Shown: positions 55,515 to 63,413 of the stretch, piece after piece | Layout of the letters: every line of letters starts with the position of its first letter | How positions within the stretch are numbered: the stretch's first letter is position 1 | Virus record (IMG/VR): IMGVR_UViG_3300027668_000008 | Location: 1 to 64,000 of that record | Length of the DNA stretch: 64,000 nt | Reading direction: 5' to 3' (one strand) | Source of the DNA: a virus | Notes under the pieces: model-generated | The model's database searches: none | Seen by the model: only the letters and a program-made list of their open reading frames with translations | What the model was told of the DNA's origin: nothing | Position numbers and translations under genes: made by a program

Positions 55515-58172
55515 TTATTCAAAACTAAACAAATCATTAAATTTAGTGTTAGTATTGGAATCTAGCGTCAAGTCCCACCCCAATACGTCTAATAGGTTGT
55601 TAATCTTACTGTCAATTACAGTGCTTTCCATTGCACTATCATCAAACGGTAATTCTTTAAACCATTGTGGCAAATGCGGTTCATCAACTGGATAAGCCAC
55701 ACTAGTGTATCCTAGTGGATTTGCCTTCATTTTACAAACAATAACTTTGTGACCGTCTTTGATCTCGGTACTATATCTGTCACTGTTCATCTTTCGCAAT
55801 CTATTCCAGTTCATACTAGCTCTGACGTGTCCTGGCATATTTGCTCTTCCTTGCCGCTGTTCAAGTGCTTGGAATTTTGTCATGTTATTTGCACGTCTTG
55901 GGCTACCTTTTTCCCAACCTTGCTTTTGCATGAATTCTTCTTTAAACAACTTTACTTTCTCAAGTGCAGTATCTCTATCATCGCCAGTTAACACTCCTGT
56001 TAAGATGTTACTAAGAAAGTCTTGTACAATCTTAGGTGTATCTGACCGTTTAAGGTCAAGTCCCATTGCTTTAATCTTTCCCGGACTGTCTTTATCTGTG
56101 CGATATCCTTCGTTGTCGTATATAAGTAATGCATAACGTTTCTTTGTAATAAACAAACCTTTGGTTGCACATACTTCTCTACCACCAACAATAATCTCTC
56201 CATTTTCCCTAGGTGCATTAAAAGCCTTCTTCATAAAGCCTGGAAAACTTTCGTTAACTTTGTCGCTAATAGAATCATATAAAGCAGTACAAGTATCTTT
56301 GTTCCACTCTAATTCACCTTTCTCAACACGTTCTTTAAGAACGGGCCATGCACTAAAGTATGCAGAGTCTGTGTCACCATATATAATAGTTTCACCTCTA
56401 TGATCATACACGCCTGTTAAACATTCATTAACATATGCGTCCATGTGTTTTGCAATACTTCTGCCACACAATGTAGTACTTTGTCCAATACGTTTATCAA
56501 AGAATCTACAACCTGGATTAAGAATCGCACCATATAAACTGTTCAAGTTAATCTTTTTAACTAACTGTCGTTTATCCCAAAACTGTTTCTCTTCCGGAGT
56601 TGTTGCACTTGCTTTTACTTTTTGTATATCTTGTCGTTCTCTGTACCAACGTGCTAATAGTCCAGGTACAACACCTTCTATTTGCGAATTAAATATAGTA
56701 CCATTTGCACTTAACATCCAAGGTTTTTTACTTAAAAATATAAGTTTATAGATCTCTTTACCAGACATTATATCATGCGAACCGTTTTCCCATTCAAGTA
56801 CAATTTCTTTTTCGATGTCTTGTGACATAACTAGTTCATATTCGATACTACCAAACATACCTTCCCAAGAATCTGCAAAACTCTTCTTGTCAGCCATGCT
56901 ATCTTTAACGTGTCGGTCTGTGTAGTCCGGACGCAACTGTCCTACAATAGTTTCATTTCCCATGTTAAGAGCACGAATAGCCGAAGGATACAAACTGTTA
57001 ATATCAATACTACCAATCCAATCATGCAATCCTTTTTGTGGGTATGCCACATACGCACCAGCCGCCTGTGTGTTACCAAGTTCATCTCTACTCTTACGAC
57101 TTGGAACAACTAACCCACGTTCGTGTGCTTCGTTAATAATTGCTTGTTCTGTAACTGCGACAGCACCCATTGTTGTTTGTAACAACACTGTATTACTGTG
57201 TGCTAGTTCACTACTCAACTCCATAAATTTTAATTTCTTATCTAGTTTATCTAGTAGTGCAGTATCCTGTCTCGAATATTCAATAAACGTTTCAAAGTCA
57301 TTGTTATATAATTGATCCAGTGTGCCTGTGTATTGAACTTTGCGTTCATCTAATTCATATTCACCAATAGCATCTAAACTGTAACTATGCATTTCGTGGT
57401 ATGTATACTTACGATACAGTTGCATATAGTCCATGTGTACACGACCAATAGTATCAAACGTTAGTGTTTCACTACCAAATCGTTCAAACGTTCTCGACTT
57501 GGGTAATGCACCCCATAAACAAAAACGTCTTGTATCATCTTTACTCAGTACACGTTTAACTCTGTTTACCAAATACGGAATATCATAACCTTCACTGTTC
57601 CAACCAGATAAAATATCTGCATCATCAATAAGTGTTAAGAATGTATCTAGTAATTGCGACTCTTGTTCAAAGAAGAAACAGTTTTCATACTTTGCACAAA
57701 CCTTATCGCTTTCTTCCTTACTCATTCCTTTAGGCGGAATTGCAAGTGTTATAAGTTGATCAGTCCATTGTAAGTACAAACTAATTGCAGTTACAGGATT
57801 AAACGGATCCTCAGGCGGAGAGAAACCTCGTTCCTTATCGAAGTCAGTCTCAATATCAAAGAAACAAGTGTGCAACTTAGGTGCTTCTTGTCCTAGATAG
57901 TTTTCTTCTAAAATACGGAATACAGGATTAAAGTCGCTTTCATAAAGTCGCTTTTGTCCTACTAGTTTTATTTCTCTACGGAAATCTTTTATCGAACGGC
58001 ACTGGATTCTACTAACAGTGTTGCCGTGGATACTTTTATGTTTACCTTTCGGATCATCATAATAGAATACATATTTTGCGGGATAATCTTTATACACACG
58101 TTTACCGTGCTTATTTCGTTCGACTATTTGTATTAAGTCCTTGTCTCTATCAAAGAGTGCATCAACGTACAT
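55515..58172 (-). CDS. 43: Family B DNA polymerase (T4 gp43-like)
   Basis: An 885-residue replicative polymerase, near T4 gp43 in length. The 3'-5' exonuclease has Exo I FFDIETD (Asp106, Glu108), Exo II GWNSEGYDIPY (Asn192-Asp197) and Exo III YSRQD (Asp303). Polymerase motif A is DINSLYPS (389-396), motif B KKINLNSLYGA (539-549) and motif C YGDTDS (Asp600, Asp602). All catalytic residues are intact. No intein or split is seen. It lies upstream of the clamp gene in the same orientation. Confidence 0.97.
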   Translation of the reverse strand: MYVDALFDRDKDLIQIVERNKHGKRVYKDYPAKYVFYYDDPKGKHKSIHGNTVSRIQCRSIKDFRREIKLVGQKRLYESDFNPVFRILEENYLGQEAPKLHTCFFDIETDFDKERGFSPPEDPFNPVTAISLYLQWTDQLITLAIPPKGMSKEESDKVCAKYENCFFFEQESQLLDTFLTLIDDADILSGWNSEGYDIPYLVNRVKRVLSKDDTRRFCLWGALPKSRTFERFGSETLTFDTIGRVHMDYMQLYRKYTYHEMHSYSLDAIGEYELDERKVQYTGTLDQLYNNDFETFIEYSRQDTALLDKLDKKLKFMELSSELAHSNTVLLQTTMGAVAVTEQAIINEAHERGLVVPSRKSRDELGNTQAAGAYVAYPQKGLHDWIGSIDINSLYPSAIRALNMGNETIVGQLRPDYTDRHVKDSMADKKSFADSWEGMFGSIEYELVMSQDIEKEIVLEWENGSHDIMSGKEIYKLIFLSKKPWMLSANGTIFNSQIEGVVPGLLARWYRERQDIQKVKASATTPEEKQFWDKRQLVKKINLNSLYGAILNPGCRFFDKRIGQSTTLCGRSIAKHMDAYVNECLTGVYDHRGETIIYGDTDSAYFSAWPVLKERVEKGELEWNKDTCTALYDSISDKVNESFPGFMKKAFNAPRENGEIIVGGREVCATKGLFITKKRYALLIYDNEGYRTDKDSPGKIKAMGLDLKRSDTPKIVQDFLSNILTGVLTGDDRDTALEKVKLFKEEFMQKQGWEKGSPRRANNMTKFQALEQRQGRANMPGHVRASMNWNRLRKMNSDRYSTEIKDGHKVIVCKMKANPLGYTSVAYPVDEPHLPQWFKELPFDDSAMESTVIDSKINNLLDVLGWDLTLDSNTNTKFNDLFSFE

Positions 58173-58218
58173 ATATTTTTCCTTTGTTGCTTATAGCCAA
58201 CTAACTGTGATTCATGCT

Positions 58219-58455
58219 CTACTGAGCGATTAAACTTTGTATAATTCCAATTATGTATATTAAAGTAAGTCCTGCGTTTAATACAATCAAACTCTTTTCT
58301 TTCCATAATACACCTACCACTACCCAGATAGCATTTGCCAAACAAAATGCATAACTGTAGTACGGATACATATTGAAACTTGCCATAGTAGCCGCGATTA
58401 GTAATATTGCAGTGCCAGTCCATGCGAGTCCTTGATATGGTTTTACTTTTTCCAT
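58219..58455 (-). CDS. Small multi-span membrane protein
   Basis: A 78-residue protein with three hydrophobic segments. The end IWVVVGVLWKEKSLIVLNAGLT resembles the membrane protein at 46356-46673. It overlaps the gene upstream by 13 nt. Function unknown. Confidence 0.6.
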   Translation of the reverse strand: MEKVKPYQGLAWTGTAILLIAATMASFNMYPYYSYAFCLANAIWVVVGVLWKEKSLIVLNAGLTLIYIIGIIQSLIAQ

Positions 58456-58643
58456 TCCATTAACTCCATCTCTACTGCATCTGCTCCTTTATTATAATGT
58501 CTTTCCACTAATTTTACAACCTTTTTAAATGTATCTGTTACTGTTTCTTTTGTTACTTTATTGCCTTTAGTAATAAGGAGGTTATAAGTAAGCAGTTCTG
58601 TGTCTTGCTCATCTGCTTTATCGTAACCTCCTATACTACTCAT
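58443..58643 (-). CDS. Small hypothetical protein
   Basis: A 66-residue protein (MSSIGGYDKADEQDTELL...) with a helical C-terminal half (VTDTFKKVVKLVERHYNKGADAV). It is coupled to the peroxiredoxin gene by a TAATG overlap. No family recognised. Confidence 0.6.
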   Translation of the reverse strand: MSSIGGYDKADEQDTELLTYNLLITKGNKVTKETVTDTFKKVVKLVERHYNKGADAVEMELMEWKK

Positions 58644-59194
58644 TATACTTTTGCTGTTTCCTTAAGAAAGGCAATAGCATTCTCTGGTGTTGTCTGTTCA
58701 TATGGATCGCTATCAGAACCGACGTTATTGATGCCGGGTTCTTCCCACCATTGTTCAATAACTCCATTATTGATAACTGCCATAAAACGCCACGAACGAT
58801 TGCCGAAGCCTACGTGAGTTTTATTAATAAGCATACCTAAACATTTAGTAAGGTCACCATTTCCGTCAGGAATAACTTTAACGTGCTTAATGTCTAATAC
58901 TTCTTTCCAAGCATTCATAACAAACGAATCGTTTACTGAACTAACATAAACATCATCGATGCCTAAGTTACGAAACTCTTCCATATTATCTTCAAACCCT
59001 GGTAGTTGTGTGCTTGTACACGTTGGTGTAAATGCCCCTGGTAAACTAAACAATACAACACGTTTATCTTTAAAGTAATCATGTGTTGTTTCTGTATGCC
59101 ATTTACCGTCTGCAAAACTGCAACCTTTTTCAAGTACAGTGTCGCCTGTTCTGACATTAAATTTTAATAGCGGGATTATTACGCCTGGTTTCAT
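58643..59194 (-). CDS. Peroxiredoxin (Prx5-like)
   Basis: A 183-residue thiol peroxidase. LPGAFTPTCTSTQLPGFE carries the peroxidatic Cys59 within the typical PGAFTPTC motif of the Prx5/AhpE-type group, and YVSSVNDSFVMNAWK and RSWRFMAVINNGV follow in order. It would reduce hydrogen or organic peroxides, protecting infected cells and perhaps the oxygen-sensitive Fe-S enzymes of this phage. Cysteines at about 25 and 118 could serve as resolving residues. Confidence 0.92.
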   Translation of the reverse strand: MKPGVIIPLLKFNVRTGDTVLEKGCSFADGKWHTETTHDYFKDKRVVLFSLPGAFTPTCTSTQLPGFEDNMEEFRNLGIDDVYVSSVNDSFVMNAWKEVLDIKHVKVIPDGNGDLTKCLGMLINKTHVGFGNRSWRFMAVINNGVIEQWWEEPGINNVGSDSDPYEQTTPENAIAFLKETAKV

Positions 59195-59226
59195 ATATTA
59201 TTCCTGTTGTTTATTGCTAGTTGTTT

Positions 59227-59508
59227 CTACCACCATTGTGCCGCAACACCGTAACCAAATACGTTTACGAGACCAAAGTAAAATGTTAGTAGTGTTACCC
59301 AAGCCGCACCTCTGCGATAACTTGCATAACATTGTGTTATTGATCCGACAAAGAAGCCTGGATAAACAATAAGCATATTTGGATCTTTAGCATTGATAGC
59401 CAAAGTCAAACTTGCACCTACTGTAAATACAAAACTTATTAATTCAAGTCCAAAAGCAGTTGTATCACTTTTGTATGAATTTACCCAAAACGACCTAATC
59501 TTCTCCAT
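59227..59508 (-). CDS. Small membrane protein
   Basis: A 93-residue protein with three hydrophobic segments (about 18-38, 45-62, 72-90) and an aromatic end YGVAAQWW. It starts at the stop of the DsbA-like gene (TAATG). The layout resembles the other small membrane proteins in the window, but homology is not clear. Confidence 0.6.
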   Translation of the reverse strand: MEKIRSFWVNSYKSDTTAFGLELISFVFTVGASLTLAINAKDPNMLIVYPGFFVGSITQCYASYRRGAAWVTLLTFYFGLVNVFGYGVAAQWW

Positions 59509-59786
59509 TAATAAGAACTTATAGTGCCGATTTTACCTACAGTTGCAAGGATATTCTCCAGGCTACCATAATCTTCTGCGTTCTCGTCAAAGTTGCCTTT
59601 ATGGGCAGTTTTTATTGCTTTTTTTAATACTGCTGGTTTAATTTGCATTTCTTCTGCAATCGCTTTAACAGTATCGGATAGACCTTCGTTCAAGTCTTCG
59701 ACTTCTTGCATCACACTGATGCCTTCATTGATAACTTGAGTAAGTTTTGCTTTTTCTTCTGGATTAAATACTTTATCTGCACTCAT
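59508..59786 (-). CDS. dsbA: DsbA-like dsDNA-binding late transcription accessory protein
   Basis: A 92-residue protein close in length to T4 DsbA (89 residues). EEVEDLNEGLSDTVKAIAEEM (in part) and IKPAVLKKAIKTAHKGNFDE match the pattern of DsbA homologues in marine T4-like phages, where the protein binds double-stranded DNA and aids late-promoter transcription. It has its own promoter (59833-59861) and is coupled to the membrane gene downstream. Confidence 0.75.
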   Translation of the reverse strand: MSADKVFNPEEKAKLTQVINEGISVMQEVEDLNEGLSDTVKAIAEEMQIKPAVLKKAIKTAHKGNFDENAEDYGSLENILATVGKIGTISSY

Positions 59787-59832
59787 ACATCTGACTCCTT
59801 TTAAAAGTTAATATAGTTTATATATTGTTACT

Positions 59833-59861
59833 ATAATACAACAAAGATGACGACTTGTCAA
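59833..59861 (-). promoter_or_regulatory. Sigma70-like promoter, TTGACA-N17-TATTAT
   Basis: On the minus strand TTGACA (59861-59856), 17 nt, TATTAT (59838-59833), then AGTAACAATATATAAAC and the gene for the DsbA-like protein. Confidence 0.78.
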
Positions 59862-59887
59862 CCTTTATTGCAACTTATTTTAGGATA

Positions 59888-60952
59888 TTATGAAAGTTTA
59901 GGATTGAACTGGAATAGCATTTCTTGTGGCTTTCCAGTAGTTATGATAGCAGGGTTCTTCTTGGCTGTGCTTACTTTATTAAAGTCTTCACCAGTACTCA
60001 TAACTCCTACGGAATTATCTGCCATGCTAATGCCCACCAATACTTGCCAAGCACCACCCATGTCTGAGTCTTTGTACCATTCGAAGTTGGCTCTAATATA
60101 TGCTTTTCTAACCTCATTAGGATCTGCTTGGGGTTTAGAAAAGATGTTTATAATTTCGGTTGCGTGACCTTGGAAGATCTCGCTGAATAATTCTTGTCCA
60201 AGTGCTTTACGTTCACTTGCTTCAGGATTTGCATTGTTAACAATACTTACAAAGTTTTCAACGTTTAAACTTGCTTGTCCTTCTAAGTATTCATTAATAG
60301 GACCTGCTAACCATTCGTAACTTGTACAAATGCCAAGCATTTTATCTCTGCTAGGTAATGCACCAGTTTCTCCAAAACGTCCACCGCCTGAACCTTTTTT
60401 CTCGCCAATAGCCGCTTTAACTTCAACGGGTGTATTGCCTACTGTAACATCTCCCTTACCTTTAATACCAATATCACTACTTAGAATAGCCAATGCGTGT
60501 TCCATTGGACCTTTCATAAGTTGACCAACACCGAAGCTCTTCATGTGTAAAAATACTTCTTTGTTAACGGCACTATCATAACATAACTTGTCAATAGTGT
60601 ATGTACCTGGGGTAATTAATACTTTAGGATTAATAACTTTGTTACTTGCTAAATTCTCTGTGAACTTCATTTTCTCTGCAAATGACAATGGTGCTTTAGA
60701 TATTTCTCCAGCAATCTTCATTACTTGCGTATCGTTGTATTCACCTTTGAGTATGGATGGTAGTACTGATGTGAATCTATCTAACACTTGGTTCTTGTTT
60801 AAAACAGTGTAAATTTTGTCAAGCACTTGCTCTGCTGTTTTACGAGCATCTTCGTCTTGTGTGTCAGGGTCAATAGCATTTATACTCTTCAAAATCTCTG
60901 CTTTAGCAGTATTTAAATCTGTATATTCTATTAAAAAATCTTTGGCTCGCAT
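59888..60952 (-). CDS. Phage protein with PD-(D/E)XK nuclease-like motif
   Basis: A 354-residue protein beginning MRAKDFLIEY, an opening common to several proteins of marine T4-like phages. GKGDVTVGNTPVEVKAAIG contains Asp168 and Glu177-x-Lys179, the D...ExK arrangement of the PD-(D/E)XK nuclease superfamily, followed by a GGGRFGE loop. It may be a structure-specific or packaging-related nuclease. A GATAAATA late-promoter octamer lies 23 nt before the start, pointing to late expression. Confidence 0.6.
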   Translation of the reverse strand: MRAKDFLIEYTDLNTAKAEILKSINAIDPDTQDEDARKTAEQVLDKIYTVLNKNQVLDRFTSVLPSILKGEYNDTQVMKIAGEISKAPLSFAEKMKFTENLASNKVINPKVLITPGTYTIDKLCYDSAVNKEVFLHMKSFGVGQLMKGPMEHALAILSSDIGIKGKGDVTVGNTPVEVKAAIGEKKGSGGGRFGETGALPSRDKMLGICTSYEWLAGPINEYLEGQASLNVENFVSIVNNANPEASERKALGQELFSEIFQGHATEIINIFSKPQADPNEVRKAYIRANFEWYKDSDMGGAWQVLVGISMADNSVGVMSTGEDFNKVSTAKKNPAIITTGKPQEMLFQFNPKLS

Positions 60953-60974
60953 TGTTTATTCCTATTGTATAAAG

Positions 60975-60982
60975 TATTTATC
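60975..60982 (-). promoter_or_regulatory. Late promoter GATAAATA
   Basis: GATAAATA on the minus strand, 23 nt upstream of the gene at 59888-60952, matches the NATAAATA late promoter of marine T4-like phages. Confidence 0.5.
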
Positions 60983-60988
60983 ACTTTA

Positions 60989-61276
60989 TTAGTTTGTATG
61001 TATCTCAACGATTAGGTCATTAACACCTTTAATAATCCTGTGATATACTTCCTTGGGTATAAAATGGGTCTCGCCCATTACTAAAACTTTAGGAATACTG
61101 TTATCCATTTGTAGTTGCCAACCATCACTGCTGATAACTTTAATAGTACGGTCTTCGTTATCTCGATGCCATACTAAGTCGTCTTCCCAGATTGTCTCTG
61201 GAAATGTCCTAATTTTTCTATTGTTTGAAATTGTTTTCTCTACGAAAGGAAAAACATTACCACCAAGTTCCGCCAC
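60989..61276 (-). CDS. Hypothetical protein
   Basis: A 95-residue protein rich in beta-strand-forming sequence (DDLVWHRDNEDRTIKVISSDGWQLQMD, in parts) with a basic N terminus. It overlaps the gene upstream by 20 nt. No family recognised. Confidence 0.6.
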   Translation of the reverse strand: MAELGGNVFPFVEKTISNNRKIRTFPETIWEDDLVWHRDNEDRTIKVISSDGWQLQMDNSIPKVLVMGETHFIPKEVYHRIIKGVNDLIVEIHTN

Positions 61277-61832
61277 CAGATAATCCTAAACTTTTTGCAT
61301 AACGTGGTAAACGACAACTCCAGTATCCTGCTTTAGTTTTATCATTCTTGTTTTCGCAATCATGTCTGTCTTTAAATGCTTTTTTAGCCTTAGGGTCTTT
61401 TAGTTTAACTGCAAGATTACCGCCGCCACCTGCCGCACCGAATGATACTTTAATTGTGTTACCTTTTTTGTTCTTTGTGTATACATAGAACTTTTTACTA
61501 CCACCACGTTTGGGTTTATTTAAATCTACTTTTTTACCTTGATACTCTGCTTCGTGGACATTCATGTTGTCTTCACTAATAATCATATCTAAAGGAACTC
61601 TGCCATGTTCTTTTAAGTTAACCCATTCACCCAGTTGTGTGTCACGAAGAATCTCTTCATCAAACCAATGTAAGTCGTTTAACTTACCTTCTGTGTAAAG
61701 AGACCTTGCTTCTTTAAACATATTAAAGTACTCATCACTACCTAAACGAAAGACGCTTTCGTGCAGTGGAGTATTAGATTTTAGGTGATATTGTACACCT
61801 TCGGAAATGGGTAATAATTCTGTATATTTCAT
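61257..61832 (-). CDS. Conserved phage protein with Cys-rich C terminus
   Basis: A 191-residue protein. The middle has KKFYVYTKNKKGNTIKVSFGA and a Gly-rich turn; the end has RHDCENKNDKTKAGYWSCRLPRYAKSLGL in two parts, with two cysteines and His that could bind zinc. I recall this basic C-terminal pattern in many marine T4-like phages, usually without function. It probably belongs to a late unit. The N-terminal 90 residues appear variable. Confidence 0.7.
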   Translation of the reverse strand: MKYTELLPISEGVQYHLKSNTPLHESVFRLGSDEYFNMFKEARSLYTEGKLNDLHWFDEEILRDTQLGEWVNLKEHGRVPLDMIISEDNMNVHEAEYQGKKVDLNKPKRGGSKKFYVYTKNKKGNTIKVSFGAAGGGGNLAVKLKDPKAKKAFKDRHDCENKNDKTKAGYWSCRLPRYAKSLGLSGGGTWW

Positions 61833-61840
61833 ATTAGTAT

Positions 61841-62551
61841 TTAGTTCAAGACTTTGTTAAAGTAGTTTGCTAGAGCCTTGTGTCCTTGCTGATTAGGGTG
61901 TTGCGTGTTATCAAATAGTTTACTAGTCATACTAAAGTCTGTTCTTTCGAAGTGTGCTTTACGCCAGTTACTGTCTACATTTTTATCTAGCCATGCTTGT
62001 CCAAACGTATTAGGTTCTTGTAAATATCCTAATTCATATACTGGACAGTCGTACATAAAGTATCTTTGCTTTTCTTCGAAGTACAATACATTAATTAAAC
62101 TGTGTGGCAAGAATGTTTCTTGTTTTCTCCAAAATTCTGTATCTTCAAATACAGGTATAAAGTGTACTGGGCAATCCCATACTTGAGCCACTATACATTC
62201 AATTGCATGAAAGTTATATAACGAATAGTCCATAACATTCTTTACAGTTACATTGTCATCAAACACTCTCTTTTGTGCATCTGCATACCACGGGTCTGGG
62301 TGTTGTGATATACAAAGTTCACTATTAACACTGATGTTTATAGTCATTCTGTTAATACTAGTAAATGCAATTATAACTGCTTCAACATCTTCGTCTGGAT
62401 AATCAAGACTTGCTTCACTTACTTGATCTGTTATTTGTCTGTTACTGGCACCAGCTCGTGCAAAGTTTTTACAGTCCTTGTCTAGTAATTCGGGCCACGG
62501 TGTGTGGTCTTGCCACTTTGCAGTCCAACTGTCACCAAACGTGAATATCAT
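61841..62551 (-). CDS. SGNH/GDSL hydrolase-family protein
   Basis: A 236-residue SGNH-type protein with the best-preserved set in the window: IFTFGDSWTAKW with Ser8 (block I), ARAGASNRQI (block II), VIIAFTSINRM (block III, with Asn) and HPNQQGHKALANY (block V, catalytic His). Such enzymes remove acyl groups from glycans or lipids. It overlaps the oxygenase-like gene upstream by 4 nt. The substrate could be a surface polysaccharide, which is inference. Confidence 0.75.
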   Translation of the reverse strand: MIFTFGDSWTAKWQDHTPWPELLDKDCKNFARAGASNRQITDQVSEASLDYPDEDVEAVIIAFTSINRMTINISVNSELCISQHPDPWYADAQKRVFDDNVTVKNVMDYSLYNFHAIECIVAQVWDCPVHFIPVFEDTEFWRKQETFLPHSLINVLYFEEKQRYFMYDCPVYELGYLQEPNTFGQAWLDKNVDSNWRKAHFERTDFSMTSKLFDNTQHPNQQGHKALANYFNKVLN

Positions 62552-63267
62552 GTTACATACTCTGTAAAGATACTTAACCCTGTTTTTTCTTCCATACCGT
62601 TTTCTAAAAAATTACTAGCACAATGTAGTCTAGCACAATCAAATATAATAGCATCACCTGGTACCCAAGGGCATTCTGATTCAATACTAAAACCTTCTAA
62701 CCATTCTTGTTTCATATGTCCTGTATCTGTATTAGGTATTCTATTGTCTTGATGTAAGTTATGTACTCCGGAGTATTCAAATATAGGCTCATTGCCTTTC
62801 TCATACATTTGTGCTGAATCTTTATTCTTAAAACACTTTACTGGTCTATCGAAATACATTTGATCAAATATGTAAAATTTTGCGTCATCTAACATAGGAA
62901 GTTGGTATGTTGTGTATACTTTTTCTAAAGGCAATACAATACATTTACCCGGAATAATAGCATGATCTTTAGGAACATCATTATGGAGTATGTGTGGTTT
63001 CCTTACTGTAAAGTAATTACCACCGAATGGTTTAATTTTTGCATCTAGTACACTTTCAACACGTTTCATTATGTTTTGATAATGATGATCACTTTTATGA
63101 GGTAACTTACTAACAACAGGACCTGTGTTCTTAAACACCTTCTCATGGTCCGGTCTATCTTTATGTATGTTTAGTAAGTGTATTTGTTCAACTTCGGATA
63201 AGAAGTTTTTAATTGTGATTGTCGGTGAAGTGTTGTCTATTATTTGCTGTTGTCGTTCGTTGAGCAT
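62548..63267 (-). CDS. 2-oxoglutarate/Fe(II) oxygenase-like protein
   Basis: A 239-residue protein with a double-stranded beta-helix pattern. PHILHNDVP provides His95-x-Asp97, and IFDCARLHCASNF provides the distal His215, the Fe(II) triad; Lys228 in EKTGLSIFTEY may bind 2-oxoglutarate. The layout is like phytanoyl-CoA dioxygenase-type or other phage oxygenases. A hydroxylation of a nucleotide, amino acid or sugar is likely. It overlaps a small zinc-finger gene by 28 nt. Confidence 0.7.
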   Translation of the reverse strand: MLNERQQQIIDNTSPTITIKNFLSEVEQIHLLNIHKDRPDHEKVFKNTGPVVSKLPHKSDHHYQNIMKRVESVLDAKIKPFGGNYFTVRKPHILHNDVPKDHAIIPGKCIVLPLEKVYTTYQLPMLDDAKFYIFDQMYFDRPVKCFKNKDSAQMYEKGNEPIFEYSGVHNLHQDNRIPNTDTGHMKQEWLEGFSIESECPWVPGDAIIFDCARLHCASNFLENGMEEKTGLSIFTEYVT

Positions 63268-63407
63268 TGTTTACATCTACACTGTTTGCAGACTTCAATT
63301 TGTCTGTATTCTGCTGGTTGTTCGCTAGGGTAGTCTTTTTCTTCTCGCCATAACGGACTTCCACAATGGCTGTGGTGTCCACAATTTTGACAAGAATTAG
63401 AAGTCAT
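63240..63407 (-). CDS. 55-residue Cys/His-rich zinc-finger-like protein
   Basis: A small protein with CQNCGHHSHC near the N terminus and CKQCRCKQC near the C terminus: seven cysteines and three histidines in 55 residues, enough for one or two zinc sites. It starts at 63407, 7 nt after the end of the partial gene at the right edge, and overlaps the oxygenase-like gene. Function unknown. Confidence 0.6.
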   Translation of the reverse strand: MTSNSCQNCGHHSHCGSPLWREEKDYPSEQPAEYRQIEVCKQCRCKQCSTNDNSK

Positions 63408-63413
63408 TGTAAC

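Noticed and set aside
56962-57315. Plus-strand frame inside the DNA polymerase gene
   Set aside because: It is antisense to the polymerase with intact catalytic motifs and has no translation signals.
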